Shown: positions 1 to 8,610, counted from the stretch's first letter. The stretch: DNA of 64,000 nucleotides from UBA4744 sp963707435 (GCA_963707435.1 CAVPPF010000002.1:496001-560000), one strand, 5' to 3'. Notes: a model not told the origin generated them from the sequence alone. Numbers and translations are program-made.

Positions 1-774
1 GGGATCGTTCCGGTTGCAGGCGAAGCGCTCGTAGATCCCGCCGTCTACGGCACGGATCGCTTCTTCGTGTACCTCGCCCTCAGTGATGAAGAGGACGAAG
101 GTCGGGCGGCTGCTCTCCAACAACTCGAGGACGCAGGCCACCCGGTGGCCCGGATCACGCTCCGGGACCGCTATGACCTGGCCGCGGAGATGTTCCGGGC
201 CGAGATGGCGACTGCCGCCGCCGGAGCGGTGCTCGGGATCCATCCTTTCGATCAGCCGGATGTGCAGCTCGCCAAGACGCTCGCGCAAAACGCCATGGAA
301 GGGTCCGGAGACCAGAGCGAACCGCCTACCGAGGTCGGCACGGACGACCCTGCCGCTCTTGCAGAAAGCGCGGTGAGCTGGCTGAGCACCATCGGGCCCG
401 GCGACTACCTGGCAATCCAGGCGTATCTGCCGATGGATGCGGCGGTCGACCCGGTGCTTCAGTCGGTCCGCTCGGCGCTGCAGCATCGGTTCCATATCGC
501 CACCACCGTCGGCTACGGACCGCGTTTCTTGCACTCGACGGGCCAGCTCCACAAGGGCGGCCCGGCGAGCGGGGTGTTCCTGCAGATCGTCGACCAGCCG
601 GACCTCGACCTCGATGTGCCGGAGACCAATTACTCGTTCGGCCGTCTCATCGCAGCTCAATCCGTCGGTGACTACCGGGCTCTGCGGCAGCGCAACCGGC
701 GGGTGTTGCGAGTCAATCTTGCCGGGAATAGGGCCAGGGGTCTGGCGACGCTACAGGCGGCGCTCGGTGGCTGA
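1..774 (+). CDS. Bifunctional transaldolase / phosphoglucose isomerase, C-terminal part
   Basis: The frame is open from the first base, so the start and the transaldolase half lie outside the window; 257 residues are visible. The visible part is the isomerase (SIS-fold) half. It shows the family signatures HPFDQPDVQLAK (near 241-276) and LHSTGQLHKGGP (near 530-565). Phosphoglucose isomerase interconverts glucose 6-phosphate and fructose 6-phosphate, and transaldolase works in the non-oxidative pentose phosphate pathway, both in the cytosol. The next gene on the same strand is zwf, 96 bases away, which fits a pentose-phosphate operon as seen in many actinobacteria. The assignment is from motifs; the fusion is inferred because this C-terminal type normally occurs in Tal-Pgi fusions. 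Confidence 0.85.
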   Translation, partial: GIVPVAGEALVDPAVYGTDRFFVYLALSDEEDEGRAAALQQLEDAGHPVARITLRDRYDLAAEMFRAEMATAAAGAVLGIHPFDQPDVQLAKTLAQNAMEGSGDQSEPPTEVGTDDPAALAESAVSWLSTIGPGDYLAIQAYLPMDAAVDPVLQSVRSALQHRFHIATTVGYGPRFLHSTGQLHKGGPASGVFLQIVDQPDLDLDVPETNYSFGRLIAAQSVGDYRALRQRNRRVLRVNLAGNRARGLATLQAALGG

Positions 775-870
775 CATCAGCGCGCCGTCTTGCGAGGCCG
801 GCGGGGTGCCGGCCACCAACCGGTGCGGTCGCCGGGTCCGCTGCGGTCGCCCCATCAACAGCGAGGATCG

Positions 871-2316
871 ATGATGAACCCGCCGTCGGTTGAACCACAT
901 CTCTTCGTCATCATGGGAGCCAGCGGAGACCTCACCAAACGGAAGCTGCTGCCGGCGCTGTACGAGATGATCACCCGGCAGGGACTGGGAGACGATTGCC
1001 GGATCCTCGGCGTGTCGGGGTCTCCCTACGACGACGATTCGTTCCGGGTGGCAGCGCGCGAAGCTCTCGAGGATGCCGGATACTCCGACGCCGACCTGGG
1101 CGCGTGGTGCGATCGTTCGCTTCACTACGAGAGCGCACGTGGTGAGTTCGGAGCAGTGGCCGATCGGATTGAGGCGCTGGAGGCCGAGTACGGCTTGCCG
1201 GGCAACCGGGTGCTGTACCTCGCCCTCCCTCCCAAGGCATTCCCGCCGGCCATCGAGGGACTGGGCAAAGCCGGGCTGAACGCCGGCCCGGGCTGGACCC
1301 GCCTGGTCGTCGAGAAGCCATTCGGCCGCGACCTCGACTCCGCCCGCGATCTCAATGCGCTGGTCCATGCTCACTTCGATGAGGAACAGGTGTATCGCAT
1401 CGATCACTACCTGGGCAAAGAAACGGTCCAGAACCTCCTGGTCTTTCGCTTTGCCAACGCCCTGTTCGAGAGTTCGTGGAACCGGGATCGGGTGAAGAGC
1501 GTTCAGATCACGGTTTCAGAGGACCAGGGGATCGGCACCCGGGCCGGCTACTACGAGGATGCAGGAGCGCTGCGGGACATGGTTCAGAACCATCTGACCC
1601 AGGTCTTCACCCTCATTGCCATGGAGCCGCCCGTCGCGTTCGAAGCTCAAGCCATCCGTGACGAGAAAGTGAAGGTCCTTCGTTCGATCACGAAGATCGA
1701 TGAAGACGCCGTTGTCTTCGGCCGGTACACCGCCGGCGAGATGGACGGAATGGCGGTACCCGGCTACCACGAAGAGGCCGGGGTGGCCGCCGATTCGACA
1801 ACCGAGACCTTTGTGGCCCTGCGCCTCGACGTCGACAACTGGCGATGGCAGGGGATCCCGTTCTATCTGCGGTCCGGCAAACGCCTGCCGCGACGCCTCA
1901 CCCAGATCGTGGTGACCTTCCGTGACACACCGGTCTACTTCTTCACCAAGGCCGGATCCGACGAGGTGCGTTCCAACAAACTCGTGATCACCCTCCAGCC
2001 CGATGAAGGGTTCCGGTTGTTCTTCAACGTGAAAGCGCCGGAAGACCAGGTCCGCCTCGAGACCCGGCCGTTCCATTTCTCCTATCGCGAAGCCTTCGGT
2101 GAGTTGCCCGGCGCCTACGAGACACTGATCTTCGATGTGCTCACCGGCGACCAGACCCTGTTTGTGCGCGGGGATGAGGTCGAGGAGTCGTGGCGCCTGT
2201 TTACGCCCCTGCTCGACGCCAAACCGGACTTCCACACGTATGAAGCCGGGACCTGGGGCCCGGAAGCAGCTGATCTGCTGGCCCTTCGGGACGGGAACAC
2301 CTGGTCGGTTCATTGA
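871..2316 (+). CDS. zwf: Glucose-6-phosphate 1-dehydrogenase
   Basis: The 481-residue product oxidises glucose 6-phosphate to 6-phosphogluconolactone with NADP, the first step of the oxidative pentose phosphate pathway. The N-terminal nucleotide-binding signature GASGDLTKRK is at residues 16-25, and the active-site signature RIDHYLGKE, with the catalytic His179, is at 176-184. Length matches the family. The frame extends upstream to a GTG at 790, but that extension is not conserved-looking. The ATG at 871 is preceded by GCGAGGA and is preferred; an ATG at 874 is also possible. It follows the Tal-Pgi gene and is probably co-transcribed with it. Confidence 0.95.
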   Translation: MMNPPSVEPHLFVIMGASGDLTKRKLLPALYEMITRQGLGDDCRILGVSGSPYDDDSFRVAAREALEDAGYSDADLGAWCDRSLHYESARGEFGAVADRIEALEAEYGLPGNRVLYLALPPKAFPPAIEGLGKAGLNAGPGWTRLVVEKPFGRDLDSARDLNALVHAHFDEEQVYRIDHYLGKETVQNLLVFRFANALFESSWNRDRVKSVQITVSEDQGIGTRAGYYEDAGALRDMVQNHLTQVFTLIAMEPPVAFEAQAIRDEKVKVLRSITKIDEDAVVFGRYTAGEMDGMAVPGYHEEAGVAADSTTETFVALRLDVDNWRWQGIPFYLRSGKRLPRRLTQIVVTFRDTPVYFFTKAGSDEVRSNKLVITLQPDEGFRLFFNVKAPEDQVRLETRPFHFSYREAFGELPGAYETLIFDVLTGDQTLFVRGDEVEESWRLFTPLLDAKPDFHTYEAGTWGPEAADLLALRDGNTWSVH

Positions 2317-2389
2317 ATCATCCGACAGCCAACGGCCGACCGCGCAGAGCGCGCACTCGCTTCTGCAGGCTCGATACACTCCATACTGC

Positions 2390-3742
2390 ATGCATGTGAT
2401 GAGAAGGTTCTTGCTGTTGGTGGCCGCCCTGGCGCTCCTGGCCGCTGCATGCACGGGCGGAGCCGATTCGACTACCTCGACGCTCGTCTCCGTCACCTCA
2501 CCCACACGGCTGCTCGCCGAGTGGGTCCCGGCCGATCTTCGCCCGGAAGGCGTGTTGATCGCCGATACCTTGACAGTCGCGGGAGGCCGGTTGGTTGTCT
2601 TCGAAGAGATCGACGGGAGACAGGTGAGCGTCTGGACTTCTGAGGATGGCCGTACCTGGTCACCGGCCGACGATTCCGTTTTCCCGTCCGGCTCCCACGT
2701 CCTCTGGGCGCATGGCAACGAACACGGTGCCGTTGCGATCGGATGGTCCGGTGCACCGTCGTGGCCACCGAATCCCGAATTGCCGCCCGTCTTTGATCAA
2801 GTCTGGACCACGACCGACGGCCTTGACTGGACGGCCGGAGAATTCACACCCGTTCTGCCTCCGTCGACGCAGTATCTCGAGTGGTACACCGAGGTGACCA
2901 GCGCGCTGGCCTATCAGGACGGATTCCTCCTGGTCGGACAAGCTCGCTGGTTCGTTGACGGCAATGCGATTGGTGCAGACCTGGGTCTTGCCGACGGTGA
3001 CATCATCGCAATCCCATCGTTGACCGAAGGCGGAGGCTGCACTATCGAGGGCATCTTCCGGGATGGCGAAGCTGCCTTCACGGTTCCGTGCTCCGACTAT
3101 GGAATTGATCCGGGGGTGGACGACATCTTCACGTCGCAACCACCGCTGCTGGCGGTGGGAAGCGGCGACGGAAACTGGGAGTATCTCGACACCATCGGAC
3201 TGGAATCAGTGCCGGTGATCGGGGCCGGCGTCGGCCCCGACGGTGTGTCCCTCTTTTCCGTCCCGAAGTTTGACACACCCCGCTATTGGACGTCGGTCGA
3301 CCTGCGCACCTGGCAGACGGTTGAAGGTATCCCGGGAATCGAAGCTGAGGCTGTGTACTCGATGCAAAGCTGGCGGGACGGGTGGGTAGCCGATATCGGA
3401 TACGAGGCGGTCGAGGGTGGCGAGCTCTGGTGGACACGCCTGGGTGCTACCTGGACGAACGCCGGTATCAAGGGGATGCACGGTCCGTACGGAGTGGGCG
3501 AATTCGGTCTCGTCACCGTCGTCGCCTCGCCCGATGACTCCGAATCGATCGAACTGTGGTTTACGCCCGACGGCGTAACGACGGCGGTGTTCGATGCTGG
3601 TGAGCTATTCGGCCCGGATGCAGTTGTAGATGGGTTCGCCGTGGGCTTCGATTCAGTCGCCGCCGCCGTTTCCACATTCACCGAGTCGGCCGACTATCCG
3701 TGGGTAGCGAAGATCTGGGTGGGTATTCCGGCAGGCGGGTGA
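2390..3742 (+). CDS. Secreted lipoprotein of unknown function
   Basis: The 450-residue product begins with a lipoprotein signal peptide: positive residues at 5-6, a hydrophobic run, and a lipobox ending LAAAC with Cys21. A Thr/Ser-rich linker follows. The rest is rich in Trp, Gly and Asp and contains repeated phrases such as VWTSEDGRTW, VWTTTDGLDW and WTSVDLRTW, which suggests a beta-propeller or BNR/Asp-box-like repeat fold. No Shine-Dalgarno is seen. A TACACT hexamer lies 9 bases before the ATG at 2390, so a leaderless transcript is possible; ATG 2399 is an alternative. The 3' end overlaps the converging gene by 90 bases. Function is not known. Confidence 0.75.
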   Translation: MHVMRRFLLLVAALALLAAACTGGADSTTSTLVSVTSPTRLLAEWVPADLRPEGVLIADTLTVAGGRLVVFEEIDGRQVSVWTSEDGRTWSPADDSVFPSGSHVLWAHGNEHGAVAIGWSGAPSWPPNPELPPVFDQVWTTTDGLDWTAGEFTPVLPPSTQYLEWYTEVTSALAYQDGFLLVGQARWFVDGNAIGADLGLADGDIIAIPSLTEGGGCTIEGIFRDGEAAFTVPCSDYGIDPGVDDIFTSQPPLLAVGSGDGNWEYLDTIGLESVPVIGAGVGPDGVSLFSVPKFDTPRYWTSVDLRTWQTVEGIPGIEAEAVYSMQSWRDGWVADIGYEAVEGGELWWTRLGATWTNAGIKGMHGPYGVGEFGLVTVVASPDDSESIELWFTPDGVTTAVFDAGELFGPDAVVDGFAVGFDSVAAAVSTFTESADYPWVAKIWVGIPAGG

Positions 3743-4501
3743 ACCGGCCGCTATCGCATTCCGGAGGGCCGCTAGTCCGCCGGCTGGTTCGCGTCCCCGA
3801 CCGGGTCTGCTCGCACGCGGATGAGGCGCGCCGAGCGCAAAGGCGCCGGCAGTGCCCAGCAACCCGAGGGCGATCACCCCTTCCAGCGGCGTGATCCGAT
3901 CGCTGACACAGACGGAACCGGACCCTTCACCCGCCGGCGCGTCGACTGCCAGCGGCGTCACGGTTCCCCAACCCGAGAACCAGCCGCTCTGCATCCCCAC
4001 ATGGGCGTCGGTGCGCGTATAAGAGACGCGACCGTTCGGATCTGCGGCGTAGTCCCAGCAGGCCGGATCCTGGTGCACGAAGAAGGTCAGCCCGGCGGCG
4101 ATGGCCAGGGCGGGGATGGCCAGCAGCCTGAGATCCTTGCGCCAGGATCGGGATGGTTCCGGGTTGGGCCAGCGCATCGACGCCTGGACGAAGAGCAGCA
4201 CCGGGATCACCAGCACGAGACCGACCGTGAGGATGGTCACCGCCGCCGGGAGCAGGCCGGCAACGATCGCCGGCCACAGCAGCCGGGGATCGTTGCGGCG
4301 GACCGCTATTGCGGCCACCAGGCCGGGCAGCGCCACGATGCCCCCGAGGGCCAGTGAGCCGGGGATGCTCTCCCACTGCATCCGGGGTTCGCCCCCGGAC
4401 CAGGACAGCACCGCCACCGCGACTCCAAGGCCCAGGAACATGACGGAGCCGATCGTTGTGAACAGCCGGGCGTTCTTCGGGATCGATGTGTCCGATGTCA
4501 T
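3653..4501 (-). CDS. Multi-pass membrane protein of unknown function
   Basis: The 282-residue product has several hydrophobic segments: residues about 10-32, 45-65 and 70-100, one around 125-145 and one near 225-245. An extracytoplasmic stretch containing two Cys lies between the last two. The start at ATG 4501 lies 4 bases after the stop of the anti-sigma factor gene, so it is probably the third gene of the sigma/anti-sigma operon. The frame can be extended to 4699, but that part would run inside the anti-sigma gene and reads as a shadow. The last 30 codons overlap the 3' end of the opposite-strand lipoprotein gene, so the true C-terminus could be a read-through tail. No family was recognised. 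Confidence 0.6.
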   Translation of the reverse strand: MTSDTSIPKNARLFTTIGSVMFLGLGVAVAVLSWSGGEPRMQWESIPGSLALGGIVALPGLVAAIAVRRNDPRLLWPAIVAGLLPAAVTILTVGLVLVIPVLLFVQASMRWPNPEPSRSWRKDLRLLAIPALAIAAGLTFFVHQDPACWDYAADPNGRVSYTRTDAHVGMQSGWFSGWGTVTPLAVDAPAGEGSGSVCVSDRITPLEGVIALGLLGTAGAFALGAPHPRASRPGRGREPAGGLAALRNAIAAGSPACRNTHPDLRYPRIVGRLGECGNGGGD

Positions 4502-4505
4502 GGTT

Positions 4506-5654
4506 CTAGCCTTCCCAGTTCCAGAAATCGATATCGAGAAGGCTGGCTCCTTCTGCCCCCGAAGACGCCACGATACTGCTGATCGCGCCGCTGGGACCGG
4601 TGATGACCATGGTGACGACCGACGGCTCGGTTTCGGCCAGCCATTCGTTGACCGTTCCGATGTCGCGCAGCGCAGGCGTCGGCGAGTTCTCGAGAGCATC
4701 GACCAGGAACGCGTGATCGGCCAGATTTGCGGTTGCCCGTCGAAGTGCCGCCACCGAGTGTTCGACGGTTGCCTGATTCAGAAACATGCACGATGAGAAG
4801 TTGCCGCCGCCGCCCGAGGACCCCGAAGAGAAGTAGCTGGACTCGAAGTCGGTGAATACCGGCTCCGCGCACGGGTTGAAACCGAGCACGTAGTCGGGAT
4901 CGGCGGGGAACTCAACGGATCCGGGCGGGAACGCTGGGGCAACGCTGAATCCGACCCACAGCAACCACGCCTCGTCGCGGGGTGGTTCGATGGCCGCGGC
5001 TTCGGCAAGCGTGATGGGGTTGTCCCACCAGGACAATGCAACGGTGGCGACGGTGTCGTCGGGGATCCGGTCGGGCTGAAACGCCTGCGATTCGGTTTCG
5101 AGGAAGGGCTGGATGTTCCCCCCGGTTGCGTTCTTGAATCGCCAGACACCCAGATCGGTCTGGTACGTACCGAGTGGACGGAGGTCCCTTCCGGTGTACT
5201 GACCGACGTCGACGCTGATCTCACGACCGAAGAGGGTGGCATCGTTCCGCCAACCGTCGATGGTCGCCCCGGGCGTTGTCATGATCGCCAGGTCCCAGGT
5301 GGCTATGGCAGCCGCACGGGATCGATCGCCGCGATTGATGAGCACCGGCTGGATGGCAAAGGCCGAGATGATCGACAGAACGATGAAGCCGATGATCCAG
5401 ATCGAGAGGGCATCGAAGACCACCCGGAACAGGGTCCGGCGGACCGTTTTGCGCATCCGTTTCTCGTCCCAGTCGTGTGCAACATCGGCAACGGGCGGAA
5501 GGTCCGCGGGTGCTTCGGTTGCCTCCAGGATGCTCCGGCACGCTTCGCAGGCTGCCAGGTGTATTTCGAGCTGTGAACGGGTTTCCGCTTCGAGGCTGTT
5601 TTCGACGTATCCCTCGAGGAGGTCTCGAGCGAGATGATGTTCCACTTGGTTCAT
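4506..5654 (-). CDS. Membrane anti-sigma factor with zinc-finger domain
   Basis: The 382-residue product has an N-terminal anti-sigma (ZAS-type) signature: His32, Cys36 and Cys39 in the pattern HxxxCxxC. One transmembrane segment follows at about 80-101, and then a long extracytoplasmic domain. It should hold the adjacent ECF sigma factor inactive until an envelope signal arrives. Its ATG overlaps the sigma factor stop by four bases (ATGA), which implies translational coupling. The extracytoplasmic part of about 280 residues is unusually large for an anti-sigma factor and was not recognised as a known sensor domain. Confidence 0.85.
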   Translation of the reverse strand: MNQVEHHLARDLLEGYVENSLEAETRSQLEIHLAACEACRSILEATEAPADLPPVADVAHDWDEKRMRKTVRRTLFRVVFDALSIWIIGFIVLSIISAFAIQPVLINRGDRSRAAAIATWDLAIMTTPGATIDGWRNDATLFGREISVDVGQYTGRDLRPLGTYQTDLGVWRFKNATGGNIQPFLETESQAFQPDRIPDDTVATVALSWWDNPITLAEAAAIEPPRDEAWLLWVGFSVAPAFPPGSVEFPADPDYVLGFNPCAEPVFTDFESSYFSSGSSGGGGNFSSCMFLNQATVEHSVAALRRATANLADHAFLVDALENSPTPALRDIGTVNEWLAETEPSVVTMVITGPSGAISSIVASSGAEGASLLDIDFWNWEG

Positions 5655-6103
5655 TGCTCCTGTTGGTAGGCACGACGGAAAGCCGCACGTGCTCGGTGAA
5701 TGATGACTTTGGTGGCCGGCAAGCTCTTGCGGAGGGTGCGGGCGGTTTCTTCATACGACAGGCCGAGTTGGTCCCGAAGGATCAGGGCCGACCGCTGGGT
5801 TTCGGGAAGCGATGCCAGGACGGCCTGAACTGTCTGCTGTTCGCTGACATCCGGATCGGACATTGGCGCGTCGACCAATTCTTCAGTCGAGCGCCGGGCT
5901 CGCCGCCGGTAGTCGTCGAGGAAGGTCGTTCTGGCGATGGCGAACAGCCACGCCCGGGGGCTTCCTCCCTGGTAACCGGCCAGGGCGCGGGTGGCGCGGA
6001 CGAACGTGTCCTGCATCAAATCCTCCGCCCAGACCGGGTCGCGACACAACGAGACCAGGTAGCCGTAGACGGCTCGTGCATGATCCCGGTAGAACCTTTC
6101 CAG
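5651..6103 (-). CDS. ECF-family RNA polymerase sigma factor
   Basis: Sigma region 2 is clear (AEDLMQDTFVRATRAL, then RAWLFAIARTTFLDDYRR), and so is region 4 (LPETQRSALILRDQLGLSYE, then a helix-turn-helix). In-frame ATG, GTG or TTG codons near the start either lose region 2.1 (TTG 6049) or lie far upstream. Region 2.1 residues (ERFYRDHARAVYGYL) begin exactly after a CTG at 6103-6101. That CTG is preceded by a perfect AGGAGG with six bases between, so CTG is taken as the start, giving 150 residues. It is coupled to the anti-sigma gene by an ATGA overlap. Confidence 0.85.
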   Translation of the reverse strand: MERFYRDHARAVYGYLVSLCRDPVWAEDLMQDTFVRATRALAGYQGGSPRAWLFAIARTTFLDDYRRRARRSTEELVDAPMSDPDVSEQQTVQAVLASLPETQRSALILRDQLGLSYEETARTLRKSLPATKVIIHRARAAFRRAYQQEQ

Positions 6104-6318
6104 GGTGCCCCTCCTTGTGGAATCTCTGGCACCGTCACGAGAGGAATCGAGGCTCGGTGCAGCCGGTCCTGACCTTCCCGTCGCTCGGCAACAGTTGAAG
6201 TGATGCTGTTCATACCCGAGAGACGAGGACCGAAGTGAGAAAGTTACACGCGGTTGCCGGTTCGTGTAGACGAGCGACTACGAGCAAAGAAGGGTTGTGG
6301 GCGCACGCGGTCTTCGGG

Positions 6319-6365
6319 GATTGCCCGGCCGGGCCCCCCGGTTCTCCCGGGCCGGCCGGGCAATC
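6319..6365 (-). terminator. Long GC-rich hairpin after the YbaK gene
   Basis: Fourteen perfectly paired bases (6319-6332 with 6352-6365) enclose a C/G-rich loop that can pair further. The hairpin begins 4 bases after the YbaK stop codon on the minus strand. No T-run follows, so it would act as a strong-stem terminator or 3' stabiliser. Confidence 0.6.
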
Positions 6366-6369
6366 ACAT

Positions 6370-6834
6370 CTACAACGCCAGGTCTGCTTTCTGCGGGTGC
6401 ACCAAACCCAGGTACTCGATGGTCGACATCTTCATGGTCTCGGTATGCGAACCTGCGTTGAAGGTGATTTCCTCGGTGGTGAGGTCGATATCGACAATGG
6501 TGGGGAGGCCGTAGAGGTTCCCGAACGGCGGCTCCGCGCCGCGTTCACAATCGTCGAAGATAGGAGCGAATTCTTCCTCGCGGGCGAGGCGGACGTCGTC
6601 GCTCCCGAGGGTCGACTTCACCTTTTCGAGGTCGAGGAGCCGGTTGGCCGACAGGACGGCCATGATCAGGCGTCCGTCCGCATTGATGATCACGGGTTTG
6701 GCGAATTTGTGTCCCGGCACGTGTTCGGCTGCGGCGATTTCCTGAGCGGTGAATGCAGGTGGATGGTGTTCGATCTCGTAGCCGACTCCGTGAGAAATCA
6801 GATACTCGCGGACCCGCTGTGCTTGCACTGTCAC
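6370..6834 (-). CDS. YbaK/EbsC-type aminoacyl-tRNA deacylase
   Basis: The 154-residue product matches the YbaK/ProX editing-domain family in length and pattern: VGYEIEHHPPAFTAQEIAAA near the N-terminus, then GHKFAKPVI with the conserved Lys, and a C-terminal ITFNAGSH segment. Members hydrolyse mischarged tRNAs such as Cys- or Ala-tRNAPro. The GTG at 6834 sits 9 bases after AGGGG; an in-frame TTG at 6840 is an alternative. It is a stand-alone gene, converging towards the sigma factor region and divergent from the YihY gene. Confidence 0.8.
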   Translation of the reverse strand: MTVQAQRVREYLISHGVGYEIEHHPPAFTAQEIAAAEHVPGHKFAKPVIINADGRLIMAVLSANRLLDLEKVKSTLGSDDVRLAREEEFAPIFDDCERGAEPPFGNLYGLPTIVDIDLTTEEITFNAGSHTETMKMSTIEYLGLVHPQKADLAL

Positions 6835-6972
6835 GGGCAATCACCCCTTTGACCCCTGGCCGCCCTTCCGTTGCTGCCTCCTTCATACACCAACCGGTGG
6901 TGTGCGCAGGAAGGGCTGAAAGACCCTATTCGTCGCTGGTACGGTTCCACACGAATAGTTGGAGATGCACTG

Positions 6973-7971
6973 ATGGATGGTCGGAGCGGTGAGAAACCGG
7001 CAAACGGGTGGGCGCGTCTGCTGTCCACGCTGAAGCGGGCAGTTCGCAAATGGTCGGAGGACAAAGCTTCCCGTCTGGGCGCCGCGCTCGCGTACTACGC
7101 GCTGTTTTCCGTGGCGCCGCTGCTCATCGTTGCAGTCGGCATTGCGGGTCTCGTCTTCGGTGAGGAGGCGGCGCGCGGTGAGATCGTCGCTCAGATCGAG
7201 GACCGGGTCGGGCCTTCCGTAGCCGGGTTCTTGCAGGAGATGATGGCCGGGACACGAGGTGGAGCGGGGGTGGCCGCCACGGTGGTCGGCGTGGTGTTGA
7301 CGCTGCTGGGCGCTTCCGGTCTCTTCCTGCAGCTAAAGGGTGCTCTCAATGTGGTTTGGGATGTCCCACCCCGGGCGACCAAGGGTATCGGCAACCTCAT
7401 TCGAACCCGGGCTCTGGCCTTTCTCTCCGTCCTCGGCTTCGGGCTGGTCCTGCTTGCCGCATTGGCAGCTTCCAGCGTTATTTCGGCCCTGAGCGATCTC
7501 GTCTCCGACGAAGCGGCACCACTGGCGACCCTGCTTCAGTGGCTCAGCCCGGTTGTGATGCTGGCCTTGCTCACGGTCGTCTTTGCCTTGGTGTTCAAGG
7601 TCCTGCCCGACGCAACCGTCCCCTGGCAGCCGATATGGCGGGGAGCGGCCTTCACTTCGGTGCTCTTCACCGTCGGGACGTTCCTCCTGGGCCTCTATCT
7701 GGGCGGCGGGGCGGTCGGCAGCGGATTCGGAGCGGCCGCAGCCCTGGTCACGCTGCTGCTCTTTGCCTACTACTCGGCGCAGATCTTCCTGCTGGGAGCC
7801 GAATTCACGCGAGTTCTCGAACTGGACATGGTGGGGGAGCAGTCGGTTCCTGCTTCGGAAGCGGTGTCGGCCGGGCCTGCCCTTTCCCGGAAGGTCGCAG
7901 ACCCTCCCCCCGTTGTCGCCGTCTGGGCCTTCCTGGCCGGCCTGATACTCGGTTGGTGGAAGAAGAGGTGA
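6973..7971 (+). CDS. YihY/virulence factor BrkB family membrane protein
   Basis: The 332-residue product carries the family pattern: LGAALAYYALFSVAPLL near residues 35-51, a second block with FLQLKGALNVVWDVPP, and several hydrophobic segments ending with FAYYSAQIFLLGAEFTRVL. Members are inner-membrane proteins of uncertain function, once called ribonuclease BN. The ATG at 6973 follows GGAG with 8 bases between. The upstream in-frame ATG-like codons have no ribosome binding site. Confidence 0.85.
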   Translation: MDGRSGEKPANGWARLLSTLKRAVRKWSEDKASRLGAALAYYALFSVAPLLIVAVGIAGLVFGEEAARGEIVAQIEDRVGPSVAGFLQEMMAGTRGGAGVAATVVGVVLTLLGASGLFLQLKGALNVVWDVPPRATKGIGNLIRTRALAFLSVLGFGLVLLAALAASSVISALSDLVSDEAAPLATLLQWLSPVVMLALLTVVFALVFKVLPDATVPWQPIWRGAAFTSVLFTVGTFLLGLYLGGGAVGSGFGAAAALVTLLLFAYYSAQIFLLGAEFTRVLELDMVGEQSVPASEAVSAGPALSRKVADPPPVVAVWAFLAGLILGWWKKR

Positions 7972-8045
7972 CCCGTTCTCGCCTCCGGTTGTGCGTGCTC
8001 GCTGCCGGCCGCGGGCCGGTTACGATCGGTTGGGGCCTAATTCCC

Positions 8046-8073
8046 TTGACGAGATATTCATCCTTCGTATAGG
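8046..8073 (+). promoter_or_regulatory. Promoter of the whiB7 leader transcript
   Basis: TTGACG at 8046-8051 and TATAGG about 16 bases downstream resemble a housekeeping promoter. It lies upstream of the leader ORF and in an AT-rich pocket of an otherwise GC-rich region. WhiB7 proteins bind AT-rich sequence next to the -35 of their own promoter in mycobacteria, so autoregulation is plausible but inferred. Confidence 0.45.
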
Positions 8074-8104
8074 TTGATATCTGATACCTCTTGAGGAGGC
8101 ATTG

Positions 8105-8185
8105 ATGCGGATGCACACGAAAAGACTTATCGGGTCCACCGACCCGGCCACTTCAGGTGTGCGTCCGCGGCTTCTCGCCATGTGA
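8105..8185 (+). CDS. Leader peptide ORF upstream of whiB7
   Basis: A 26-codon ORF starts with ATG 8105 and has a near-perfect ribosome binding site (GAGGAGG, 5 bases upstream). It ends at TGA 8183-8185, 87 bases before the WhiB gene. It encodes no recognisable domain. Its place between a promoter and a terminator-like hairpin matches the upstream ORF that controls whiB7 transcription by ribosome-dependent attenuation in mycobacteria and streptomycetes. Function here is inferred from that layout. Confidence 0.6.
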   Translation: MRMHTKRLIGSTDPATSGVRPRLLAM

Positions 8186-8209
8186 TTCTTTCGCCAAGAT
8201 CGATGAGCA

Positions 8210-8243
8210 AGCCGCCGACCGCACACCGGCGGCTCTTTCTATT
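8210..8243 (+). terminator. Attenuator hairpin in the whiB7 leader
   Basis: AGCCGCCG (8210-8217) pairs perfectly with CGGCGGCT (8227-8234), and a T-rich CTTTCTATT follows. This is an intrinsic terminator shape, placed after the leader ORF and 29 bases before the whiB7 start codon. Slow translation of the leader would be expected to change its folding. Confidence 0.65.
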
Positions 8244-8271
8244 GGTCAATCAGCACGTAAAGGAATCACAC

Positions 8272-8574
8272 ATGAGAAGTATCTACGAGGACGGCCGGTG
8301 CGTCTCGTCCGGGCAGAACGATTTGTTCTTCTCGGAGCGACCCGACGAACTGGCTCAAGCGCAATCCATCTGCATGGAGTGCAGGGCCCGACTCGACTGC
8401 CTGGAAATGGCGTTGGAGCGGGACGAGGATTGGGGCGTATGGGGTGGTGTCATCTTCTGGGATGGCCGGCCCTTCCATCGCCGCCGCGGACGGGGCCGAC
8501 CCCGCCGGATCGATCAAGGTCTCGAACTCGAGGCCGACGTCGACGAACTCTGGCAACAGGTCCGCTCGGCATGA
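8272..8574 (+). CDS. whiB7: WhiB7-type iron-sulfur transcription factor
   Basis: The 100-residue product has the four Cys of the WhiB [4Fe-4S] cluster (10, 34, 37, 43), the GVWGG turn at 55-59 and an AT-hook RGRPRR at 74-79. The AT-hook separates WhiB7 from other WhiB proteins. WhiB7 binds the primary sigma factor and activates intrinsic antibiotic-resistance and redox genes. AAGGA lies 8 bases before the ATG. The leader ORF and attenuator upstream support the WhiB7 assignment, and a primary-like sigma factor gene converges on it. Confidence 0.85.
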   Translation: MRSIYEDGRCVSSGQNDLFFSERPDELAQAQSICMECRARLDCLEMALERDEDWGVWGGVIFWDGRPFHRRRGRGRPRRIDQGLELEADVDELWQQVRSA

Positions 8575-8610
8575 CGATCCACGCAATACCCTCCCGCTCT
8601 CCATGAACAA

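Noticed and set aside
6235..6852. 205-codon plus-strand ORF opposite the YbaK gene
   Set aside because: Antisense frame through the terminator hairpin; the YbaK family match is on the other strand.
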